The position numbers and the translations under genes are program-made. A stretch of 22,869 bases of DNA, from positions 1-22,869 of IMG/VR virus record IMGVR_UViG_3300020470_003526. The stretch is one strand, 5' to 3'. The notes beneath the pieces are model-generated. The model saw nothing but the letters and a program-made list of their open reading frames with translations. It did not search any database and was not told where the DNA came from. Positions 19,201 to 22,869 of the stretch are shown here, piece after piece. Source of the DNA: a virus. Each line of letters opens with the position of its first letter. Position 1 is the first letter of the stretch.

Positions 19201-19902
19201 AGAGAACTTACAATTGAACTTAGGGGTACTAATGAGGGTAATGAAGGTTCAATATCTATAGATTGGATATCATTGAGAGAAGTCATAGATGAAGGAACAG
19301 AGAATACTGTAACTTATAATGATGGTTTATATACATTTGGAGCACAACTATTGGTTGGAGATTTAAGTGGTGATGATTTAATAAATTATACAACTGAAGA
19401 TTTAAATCCAGGTGATTGTGCTGACTTTCAAAGTGGGAATCCAAGTAATCCAAGATATTGGAAAAATATAATTCCTCAAAATTTTGATATCACTAATAGA
19501 AATACATTAGGAACAGAACAAGAATGGCTTGAAACAAATAATGATTTACCTGAAAATCCTAATTATTATTATCCTGTATTACCTAAATATGACAAATATG
19601 GTAAATTTGGTTCTGCAGATGGTAATTTTTCTCCTGGTGGTGATTATGATTATCCTTTTGATAATATACCATTTCCAGTTGATTCTAATGTAACAACTGA
19701 ACAATTCCAAGACCAGTCAATGATAATAAGTATTTATAACGACCAATTACAAACAAATGTTTTTGGAGATGGATCTGGAAATGATAATAACGGATTTGTT
19801 TTAAATGATTATAAACCAAAATTTGATAAAAAAACAAATGAACCAAAAAATATAAAAAATGTTGATAGAATCAGAACATCTAAAAAGGATGGAGCATATT
19901 AA
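10279..19902 (+). CDS. giant 3207-residue modular fibre/adhesin protein
   Basis: A single uninterrupted reading frame encoding 3207 residues, about 42% of the window, and probably an extended tail-fibre or adhesin-like virion protein. Visible modules in order: a beta-sandwich, CBM-like N-terminal region (about 60-185); an uncharacterised Trp/Tyr/Asn-rich stretch (815-1050); a four-cysteine domain (1150-1248); a Ca-loop (1352-1360) in a cysteine-rich segment; a CBM-like sandwich ending YLDDFSVKE (about 1670-1863); a PKD-like domain (1955-2040, with IDWGDGS); a PVIGGI motif (2059); a second four-cysteine domain (2085-2188); an LGK...DL..IRYFN motif (2253-2269); a cysteine-rich CYW segment (2529-2579); dockerin-like loops (2682-2693, 3028-3041); a CBM-like sandwich (2855-3002); and a C-terminal 60-residue tail shared with the next gene. 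By my count it has about 48 cysteines. Function is inferred from modules and operon position; no enzyme motif was found. Confidence 0.85.
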   Translation: MASEKKYTDIIDDTTYPPYDDTPSLGSDLGGEQDLFDLTNQPYPVIIGGDTGQPLFSIEIGSTYTYQGGSEKNILITEKAPESLRYSKEYATTTNDHQYKITFDIIPDNISNEASFELQGGIDDIPFTFYTIGNMEGVSDTFPQINQSKSFEITFDAALDNQFLIQFKKTNWTGYIKNFKVFDLGVKDDSSDEVRDEGGSPQNPYVRACLCGDSSKGHNTVGNFKTDFINWAKQNNYAESDSPGNQFGFMDSIFGDLDSQTLGISETELPDGVYPSNCVGEYQLAQMIIDRYPRNEAYDEGGHPFGDPILYEVDTGHAYGFDNASQFNIYHDPRLCIMGGQELDPEKKNIIGLTWKDFKDENLFDINLTETSGSGNVLSVRDNIILFNKDAKDITFGSNRYESTSYPRLPSSVFDTSIGIYGYTSMLEYNFNVEQKTNDYLETLFWGPEDYLGTGYEHTRDIIYKTFADSWSTDIAFNDSTFPCSQDEIDSGDCDSVMGRYGVKWHSDYITSEKIYPIYDQNAGDESPPPIMVSGIKRGGDDNNQLQYSELENIDDLYNGKAKELVWPGRCPPQYQGEEGRDGRFGTNTLSGFGPIMCARNHFESHYSKWLYGEYDGVDGTNPETPKIKPYVPNGDIVTLEVNPDQEDVPYPVVANFPDNDTFNFIKQQFEITVGDVYRKYLIIDVPLGEQDRFENIYFESIDGVRTTFPLGVGENYLYIDITDIVPTTPDDGYDTYNGNTFNEQYGHLLVTPAPADMEVEAKLKYEIKHYFMPNSTVEKELRRQKFLTLMTDYFTGGDLQFYEDFSAAKSLIYLDGFEGTKLYQYGNNYEYAGGGSVYNDDARNKWSWWNSHAYYLWTHMGVHALDQAGGPSAQDHNADERDGICPDGYPMPCKFQSVFSNWNFGAGQDNIQFQSTQRLLPFNYWAWEFDEQMYLNGAARYNAQDNDQRHPMMHHWGNYFKASPYQQYEDYYWRLNNLQLNGGGPMGEVYEQPTYGDGDANFNEADYTRYMIDYGNYSYDPYIPFDTTWKIEYFSLTPWPEQSIINAYMDATRLPQPANFDESEGYLNDFDGDHMHGWAYNGEGSDLLNTFDGGVGKATINFFITGTLQFGGGFGVGDFDVDLNPQLDSSFDSFSGIDLRPEIVDENICSYIELMTFQNIAGSGDGLWYPASEHPSADVTEKAITCETILNFNLYPFSKVRARCSDGSTVLIGDTGNGDTINYPDEIATGQINRANDYFHLSGIDACKYASNHIRSYPNNKQYHFGANLDKRPSLGLFYYEEDNLASEEFTFDIGEEFEQYPLTNFVTNGNGQLIKTYDDVLDHIRPQSYWYIGSLRPCKMKYSANIISHDHDNDGDTDEEHWNGWTTVGDDCPNNEDCFNPGQGTCAPPGNHNYSNGSIHWSPYECGVCVKTTQDGASYTDMWMQYNDTIHNDSYWYPNYPSRQARYSHKPHQQANIREDSYTPDGGWGLARIKGYYDGVDDDNDDYFIQSGNYDSSIGWYRYMGHYSSMGNNIYLPNYNGLDDMAGGTFFPFQHQRSNGTPSGKGGMEKFQGQYATGVYWGNLVSLGVLPAWVRERAEYSYIFDQGGSQWQFGPTKRSEDTGGGTPLDAGVHPQCHSGGGCLNFHANRKFYDWFNETYANMPTQYYQWESSDGNFYGADIITLKDKDGNEFDDSWKEALKVVQGWEAAGSGIKIEPYMFLTQQQQLLDKDEATDIFYHDIQSTPDLKVSFWMLTDSHGVEDLDNPDFPEIEIGISKVDHDLRENTYHNWPKAELNSIHTGEKQNVYTGASARFKNTVLDEWEKFEFSFNLDYDTYYIPSERKFHPLFLYTSWGAPKVNGDNSYENMYGNVYLDDFSVKETGEFIPDVDVRAKKGEGEYGIGSLTEYYDPLIEGQLQHYNDTTAPLEAQFYFYPRFHHEQLFDRESSLVNRFDNPEATFGYELIANDYRRGRFYLYDIDWGDGSKPEYTTEPLRLGNDVAVYHTYTKSGIYEVTGYMLRTRPSKNDDGTPNHDLPLGVIHNKKFTVRININEGLDEDFTYFGSEDGFSYIPYKNLSPVIGGISSESSYYKNIKRQVGFIGNTCKKVEFMLDEGSGGNGFWYNAEQFYLAGYLTQFGIFETIDSGDDLSIVDCDFDFSSQIGTGYPIKNVSQIKAICEDGTTVLIGDSDGISMSINDYFYLSGNEACGSTKTSVYFEKESDKLKTELALDKMDSFYEDKFEILPAFKEARYSEPDGGGELIYGGIATNGERLGKTLGSMDLTDIRYFNQPKSIYQMFGFTCDNNQTEVDLIPLGNPEYGVNYMKHSYGQVNNDEIMSPFGSSVTKIFNKNYTDPNPIRFGHMFRVENYLGADPPHFSGQWAYVYPQFENVGTTINTPDLGYDQVYTYSTHIYIPYGHCEDGRPCSEGVSDYTVQCSDGGCNGTVQYNNGDDLVLRHIQTAYVENTSAFNDFENAVPNDWATSVWNNNETGTEWHDSHGKTFNYWQYDQYAHCHPLGSANKLFTFALTNGRNEDGSGLWGQVQMDNQYCFGHPYATCNTTEGCYWSGDDAYNGNCVRALGGGASTCWEAINEDMCSGNCYWYTGASENSYVLQLQSIPNDQIIYDEWVRIDTAFTPQSPIENGNLLTLKFTTPFGKSVLTDYQTLGDDIIEFGNFDSPSSDYYISQDFLSTLPYPNCYEKFDINEDGTVNVQDVGPWATIFNRPDISTGEPPTGTPTTMEIVTLPGGTTYTEEVEFAGGYCDNQVNGIIGIRNTDNACALKNRLNHPHDSCFDFTPTQQAMNDDVEYTPEACCELAGVDYDYVRKCLNPQFEGSYTTYECTKYSTSDDTTQTLDYNGDIDVYRNPEDDTGEAADEYFADYWIFENGAYAEDGYVFFPFGLDGNYPTLTQVHGFDGAPYQTEWILKIDIQNIFGGGIVSGEVLLVLLGGDNSYINDDIVLLGDQETGDIETGILEFRFTSDNVNTPDGGRESDYYRELTIELRGTNEGNEGSISIDWISLREVIDEGTENTVTYNDGLYTFGAQLLVGDLSGDDLINYTTEDLNPGDCADFQSGNPSNPRYWKNIIPQNFDITNRNTLGTEQEWLETNNDLPENPNYYYPVLPKYDKYGKFGSADGNFSPGGDYDYPFDNIPFPVDSNVTTEQFQDQSMIISIYNDQLQTNVFGDGSGNDNNGFVLNDYKPKFDKKTNEPKNIKNVDRIRTSKKDGAY
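12721..13404 (+). other. Trp/Tyr/Asn-rich segment of giant protein
   Basis: Residues about 815-1042 of the giant protein are unusually dense in aromatic, Asn, Asp and Gly residues, for example NKWSWWNSHAYYLWTHMGVH and YYWRLNNLQLNGGGP. One C-x3-GYPMPC pair (ICPDGYPMPC) occurs. No family is recognised. Surface aromatics of this density are common in glycan-binding surfaces, which would fit a host-recognition role, by inference. Confidence 0.45.
13726..14022 (+). repeat. four-cysteine domain, copy A
   Basis: Residues 1150-1248 of the giant protein. Copy A shares with copy B a spaced pattern: an initial Cys, E-x-M, SG-x-G-x-WY, a second Cys, a YP/YPF..V segment, then ARCSDGSTVLIGD, NDYFHLSG and a final Cys (GIDAC). 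All four cysteines are present in both copies, suggesting two conserved disulphides or a metal site. The copies are divergent at DNA level, so the duplication is old. Confidence 0.75.
14332..14358 (+). other. Ca-binding DxDxDGDxD loop
   Basis: Residues 1352-1360 read DHDNDGDTD, the alternating-Asp pattern of thrombospondin type 3 and EF-hand-like calcium loops. It lies just before a cysteine-rich segment (CPNNEDCFNPGQGTC, then YECGVCVK). Calcium-stabilised linkers are common in extracellular and fibre proteins. The motif is clear; ion binding is inferred. Confidence 0.55.
15286..15867 (+). other. CBM-like beta-sandwich in giant protein
   Basis: Residues about 1670-1863. LKVSFWMLTD, EWEKFEFSFNLD and NVYLDDFSVKETG occur in the order typical of CBM4/9-like carbohydrate-binding sandwiches, where the last strand ends in a YLDDFSV-type sequence. 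No specific sugar can be predicted. Confidence 0.55.
16141..16398 (+). other. PKD-like domain in giant protein
   Basis: Residues about 1955-2040. The PKD hallmark is present: YDIDWGDGSKPEY followed by AVYHTYTKSGIYEVTGYMLR. PKD domains are Ig-like spacers found in surface proteins. The equivalent region in the next gene (about 21264-21551) keeps the layout but has WNDVDN in place of WGDG. Confidence 0.72.
16453..17085 (+). repeat. PVIGG-LGK module, interrupted copy
   Basis: Residues 2059-2269 of the giant protein. The module begins PVIGGISSESSYY and ends LGKTLGSMDLTDIRYFN. The 770-residue protein has the same two ends (PVIGGVDENSKY and LGKSIKKVDLEQVRFFN) only 44 residues apart, against 194 here. 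The extra length includes the second four-cysteine domain. Confidence 0.75.
16531..16842 (+). repeat. four-cysteine domain, copy B
   Basis: Residues 2085-2188 of the giant protein. It matches copy A at the initial Cys, E-x-M, SGGNGFWY, a second Cys, YP..NVSQI, then AICEDGTTVLIGD, NDYFYLSG and a final Cys (GNEAC). It sits inside the PVIGG-LGK module, as an apparent domain insertion. Confidence 0.75.
17863..18015 (+). other. cysteine-rich CYW segment in giant protein
   Basis: Residues 2529-2579 hold seven cysteines (C2529, C2537, C2543, C2555, C2566, C2575, C2579). Two half-repeats end in GCYWSG and NCYWYTG. The C...GC-W...C spacing is reminiscent of PSI (plexin-type) repeats, but the match is loose and the family is unassigned. 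Confidence 0.5.
18322..18357 (+). other. dockerin-like EF-hand loop 1
   Basis: Residues 2682-2693, DINEDGTVNVQD: Asp, Asn and Asp at loop positions 1, 3 and 5, Asn at 9 and Asp at 12. This matches the calcium loop of dockerin type I repeats. It is preceded by CYEKF, a typical flanking phenylalanine position. Confidence 0.68.
18841..19284 (+). other. CBM-like beta-sandwich near C-terminus of giant protein
   Basis: Residues about 2855-3002. Strand pattern TEWILKIDI, then GILEFRFTSD, YRELTIELRG and a final SISIDWISLREV resembles a carbohydrate-binding sandwich lying between the two dockerin-like loops. The fold is suggested by pattern only. Confidence 0.5.
19360..19401 (+). other. dockerin-like EF-hand loop 2
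   Basis: Residues 3028-3041, DLSGDDLINYTTED: Asp, Ser and Asp at loop positions 1, 3 and 5, and Asn at 9. The acidic residue expected at 12 is a threonine, followed by Glu, so this loop is degenerate. It lies about 335 residues after loop 1, much further than in a normal dockerin. Confidence 0.5.
19720..19899 (+). repeat. shared C-terminal tail, copy 1
   Basis: The last 60 residues (3148-3207) of the giant protein. An ungapped alignment with the last 60 residues of the next protein gives 16 identities by my count, clustered at GN-x-N-x-GF...DYK-x-K and at the terminal GA-x. Both tails are lysine-rich after DYK. Confidence 0.75.
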
Positions 19903-22214
19903 TGAAAAAACAATTATTAAAAGACTTCCCATCAACAGATGCTAGAGGACAATATTTTTATTATGATGATGATGCTCCACCCCAACTATTGGAAAGTGAT
20001 GGTTTACCTCCTGGCTTAGATAAATTTAATAATTCACAATTATATTCATTAGTTCAAGAAGATGAATTAAATAAACAAATACTTAAATATGGTATAGCTT
20101 TTCCAGTTAGTTCATTGGTAAAATTTAATTCTTTACAGATTGAAAACAATGGTGTTAGGCATGATATAAAAAATGTTACCGTTAATGCTTGGATGTTTGA
20201 CAACATAACTTGGGAAGACTCTGGTATATCATCTAAACTTCCTGAAGAAATGAACTATGGTGAAATAGATGCAGCTCTACTAAAAAGAACAAGTGGTTGT
20301 GATGGTACATTTGGAAAATATATGACAGACCAATTAAGAAGCCAAGATCCTGATGCTACACCAATAACTGCGAGATTTTTTGGAAGAGGTTATAGTAGAA
20401 GAAGAAAAGGTAGGGGTATTGGTGAGGTTCTAAAAGAAAATGAAATTTTTAAAGATTTAGATAGTAACCCAACTTATACACTTGATGTAAATGGAGCACT
20501 AGCGAATTACAATGCTCAATATGCATTTACACATCCAGGAGATACTACTCCTGAAGGTGAAAATATGATTTTCAGTTATGTAGATCAATCTATATACATT
20601 GTTGTCAGAACAAAAGGTAACGCAAAAAGGTGGTGGGGAACAGATAGAAGAAGAAGAAGATTTAGTATTTATAAAATTGATTCAAGTGTTTTATTTACTG
20701 GTGGTGGTAGTGGAAAAATCACCACATTAACTTTTGATAAACCTCTGAAAATTATAGAGGGTGGAGGTGGCCGAGGTGGTGCAGAAAAGGTAGCATTAAA
20801 AGTTGAAAAGCTTGAAATGTATTTCGATACAAGAACTGGAACACCTCAAACCTATCCTGAAGGTGAGGGTATAGATTATTCAATTGGTAATGGTTCGGAT
20901 GTTATTGAAGATTATTCAAAAAAAGAAGTAGATCAGATTAAGCCTTCTGTCGCAGAAGGTCTTCGTTTTAATAGAAGAAATTTATTTGAAGAATTTAAAT
21001 ATCAAAATCCAACTAGACAAATAGATTGGCATTTGTATACTAATGATGAAGATAATGATGCATTCAGTGGAGATCTTCAAAGAAATTTTGAACCTGTCAG
21101 TAGAGTTAAAGTACTTGGTTATGATGAATATGATTTACAAGCTTATCAAAAAGATGATAATGCTAGAAAAATTTGTTCTGCCCCAAATACAGTAGAATTG
21201 GGTTTTAGTATAGCCCCATATATTGAAATTTCGGGTGATTTACTATTCGATGATGGTTCAGAACAATCGTGGGAGGGTTATACATTTTATGTTGTAAGTT
21301 GGAATGATGTTGATAATAATTTTGAAAAACCAGAAGATTATTTAAATGATATACCACAAACAAATAGTGATATGATAAAAAAACAAGAAGAAAATTTATA
21401 TAGATTTACATCGACACCAGATACCATAACTCATAATTATTTTACACCTGGAATTAAAGTGATAAAAGCTGTTTTATTTTCTCACTATACTCAGTATCAA
21501 AACTCACAAATTGCAAGATGGAAATTCATTGAAACAAGAATATTTTTAGATATTCCATTAAATCAATATCCTGATTTTGGAGAATTGGGTGGTGGTGATT
21601 TTGTTACAATTCCTTGGCCTTATCTAGCTCCTGTAATTGGTGGAGTGGATGAAAATTCAAAATATAAAATAAGTATCAGAAATACTTTATCAAGCGGAAA
21701 AATATCAGAACAAGATGTTATTGATTTTAAATTTTTAACAGATGCTAAAAATAATGATGAATTGGGTAAATCAATTAAAAAAGTAGATTTAGAACAAGTC
21801 AGATTTTTTAATACTGGTAAGGATAAAAATGGAGAAACATACGACATACACAAACTTTTAGGTATTCAAGATTCAATAACAACAGATGGAACAGATTTTT
21901 ATCCATATACGGATAATTCGTATTGGGATTGTAGAGATTGGGATATTAATAGAAATTATTGTTTTTCGGGGGAAACTTCAGTCGGACAGATATTTATAGA
22001 TGACAATTTGGATTTAGATTTAAAAGAAAGTTGTAAATTAGAATTAAATCTTGGAAATCTTGACGGAAAATCTATAAATGATACAAATGGTAATTCAAAC
22101 AAAGGATTTTTAATTGGTGATTATAAAATTAAAAAAAGACAAAAGAATATTCCTATGAAAAGAGATTCTTTTATGAAACTTCCTAAAACAGGAAATAAAA
22201 ACGGAGCTTTGTAA
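19902..22214 (+). CDS. fibre-type protein, paralogous to giant protein C-terminal part
   Basis: A 770-residue protein starting at a TAATG overlap with the giant gene. Residues 1-110 include an acidic start (YDDDAPPQLLESDGLPPGLD) and a beta-rich NVTVNAWMFDNITW segment like a DNRLRE-type fragment. Residues 160-175 and 240-255 are strikingly arginine-rich (GYSRRRKGRG; RWWGTDRRRRRF). A glycine-rich turn (EGGGGRGGAE) follows at about 286-295. Residues about 455-550 are PKD-like, followed by PVIGGV (577-582) and LGK...DL..VRFFN (621-637), then three cysteines (677, 687, 711) and the 60-residue shared tail. The match to the giant protein in module order makes it a paralogue. It is probably another tail-fibre or baseplate-peripheral protein; no enzymatic motif was found. 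Confidence 0.78.
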   Translation: MKKQLLKDFPSTDARGQYFYYDDDAPPQLLESDGLPPGLDKFNNSQLYSLVQEDELNKQILKYGIAFPVSSLVKFNSLQIENNGVRHDIKNVTVNAWMFDNITWEDSGISSKLPEEMNYGEIDAALLKRTSGCDGTFGKYMTDQLRSQDPDATPITARFFGRGYSRRRKGRGIGEVLKENEIFKDLDSNPTYTLDVNGALANYNAQYAFTHPGDTTPEGENMIFSYVDQSIYIVVRTKGNAKRWWGTDRRRRRFSIYKIDSSVLFTGGGSGKITTLTFDKPLKIIEGGGGRGGAEKVALKVEKLEMYFDTRTGTPQTYPEGEGIDYSIGNGSDVIEDYSKKEVDQIKPSVAEGLRFNRRNLFEEFKYQNPTRQIDWHLYTNDEDNDAFSGDLQRNFEPVSRVKVLGYDEYDLQAYQKDDNARKICSAPNTVELGFSIAPYIEISGDLLFDDGSEQSWEGYTFYVVSWNDVDNNFEKPEDYLNDIPQTNSDMIKKQEENLYRFTSTPDTITHNYFTPGIKVIKAVLFSHYTQYQNSQIARWKFIETRIFLDIPLNQYPDFGELGGGDFVTIPWPYLAPVIGGVDENSKYKISIRNTLSSGKISEQDVIDFKFLTDAKNNDELGKSIKKVDLEQVRFFNTGKDKNGETYDIHKLLGIQDSITTDGTDFYPYTDNSYWDCRDWDINRNYCFSGETSVGQIFIDDNLDLDLKESCKLELNLGNLDGKSINDTNGNSNKGFLIGDYKIKKRQKNIPMKRDSFMKLPKTGNKNGAL
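21630..21812 (+). repeat. PVIGG-LGK module, uninterrupted copy
   Basis: Residues 577-637 of the 770-residue protein: PVIGGVDENSKY, a short helical linker, then LGKSIKKVDLEQVRFFN. This is the compact form of the module that is interrupted at 16453-17085. Confidence 0.75.
22032..22211 (+). repeat. shared C-terminal tail, copy 2
   Basis: Residues 711-770 of the 770-residue protein, beginning at Cys711. It carries GNSNKGFLIGDYKIK, a basic stretch, and the terminal GAL. It is the counterpart of the giant protein's tail, of equal length. Confidence 0.75.
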
Positions 22215-22217
22215 TAA

Positions 22218-22869
22218 ATGCCTGATATAGAAAATAATTTTAATAATAATGATTTTAATATAATTTCACCTGGTGGTAATCAAGATGGAACTTTTGGTGC
22301 TCTTCGTGATTATGTAAGATTAAGTGTATTTGACGAAAATAATAATCTTGTTAATTATATAAATGGTGATGGTGTAAATACACCAGCTATATTTTATTCT
22401 GCTTTAGAATCAAGTTACCGTGCCGATTCCCAAACAACCATACCTTTTACAATTCAAGGTACGGGTGTTGTAGATGGAATAATAAATAGAGATATAACTT
22501 TTTCTCTTGATGAGCCTTTTACTGGTGATTTTCAAATTTATCAACCATTAGATTCTTCTGGTGACCCAATTGATGATAGTGATTTTTATATAAAACCAAA
22601 TGAATTATTATCAAGTTTTAATTTTACTGAAGGTGATTACAAATTAAAACTTGATTTCTTAAATCAATTTCCTATCGCACCCGCAATAGAAGTACCTTCG
22701 GAAGAGTTTGAACCTCCTGAAACAGGAGGTGATGGTGATAATGAAGGAGGTGATGATCAAAGAACTGAAACTTATAGTACTTATGGAGACCCAGTAGATA
22801 GATTTATTATTAAGGAAATATCTCCTTCAAGAAAAGAAGTTAGAATAAAATTATTAGATTTAAAAATTA
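22218..22869 (+). CDS. tail-fibre-type protein, N-terminal part (truncated by window)
   Basis: An open reading frame begins at ATG 22218 (GGAG at 22203-22206) and runs off the end, giving 217 residues. The first part is Asn/Asp-rich, followed by FGALRDYVRLSVFDENNNLV (residues 26-45), FYIKPNELLSSFNFTEGDYK (123-142), an acidic glycine-rich linker (about 162-182) and FIIKEISPSRKEVRIKLLDL (196-215). The KPNELL...FTEGDYKL and IKEISPSRKEVRIK segments look like an N-terminal attachment domain of a fibre protein, from memory of marine phage sequences rather than a search. It follows the 770-residue gene by three bases and continues the operon. Confidence 0.72.
   Translation, partial: MPDIENNFNNNDFNIISPGGNQDGTFGALRDYVRLSVFDENNNLVNYINGDGVNTPAIFYSALESSYRADSQTTIPFTIQGTGVVDGIINRDITFSLDEPFTGDFQIYQPLDSSGDPIDDSDFYIKPNELLSSFNFTEGDYKLKLDFLNQFPIAPAIEVPSEEFEPPETGGDGDNEGGDDQRTETYSTYGDPVDRFIIKEISPSRKEVRIKLLDLKI

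Noticed and set aside
1-22869. tRNA genes, CRISPR arrays, insertion sequences and attachment sites.
   Set aside because: Genes are packed nearly end to end, and the only gap near 100 bases holds the terminator and candidate promoter. No cloverleaf, direct-repeat array or transposase was seen.

Overview
This window is a tightly packed, one-directional block of late (virion) genes from a contractile-tailed, T4-like double-stranded DNA phage. The evidence is a gp55-like late sigma factor, a gp5-like baseplate spike, a gp25-family wedge protein and a gp6/J-type wedge protein, in that order, followed by carbohydrate-binding-type and tail-fibre-type proteins. The DNA is strongly AT-rich (roughly a third G+C by eye). 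The phage resembles those seen in marine surveys, but the host cannot be named. Many genes carry clear AGGAG/GAGG ribosome binding sites, so host ribosomes probably use Shine-Dalgarno pairing; this argues mildly against a typical Bacteroidota host.

Layout. Positions 24-1999 hold a YhaM-like HD-domain phosphohydrolase, two small membrane-anchored proteins and the gp55-like sigma factor. A well-formed intrinsic terminator (2006-2030) closes this block. The 95-bp gap after the sigma gene is the largest non-coding stretch and also holds a possible T4-late-type promoter (AATAAATA). From 2095 the structural operon runs unbroken to the window end: a helical protein, the spike, two small unknown proteins, gp25, gp6, a DNRLRE-type protein, a LamG-type protein, a giant 3207-residue protein (10279-19902), a 770-residue protein and an open-ended gene. 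Four junctions are TAATG stop/start overlaps.

How the genes fit together. The sigma factor would direct host RNA polymerase to late promoters, one of which may sit directly after its own terminator. The spike, gp25 and gp6 build the baseplate. The proteins after gp6 lie where T4-like phages encode peripheral baseplate and fibre proteins, and they carry beta-sandwich, lectin-like, PKD-like, dockerin-like and cysteine-rich segments, which suggests host-surface recognition.

The most unusual content is the giant protein. It is a mosaic with a duplicated four-cysteine domain (residues 1150-1248 and 2085-2188). The second copy is inserted into a module that is uninterrupted in the next gene. The giant and the 770-residue protein also end in a similar 60-residue tail, so they appear to be paralogous at their C-terminal parts. 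No RNA gene, CRISPR array, insertion sequence or gene-free stretch longer than 300 bases was seen.
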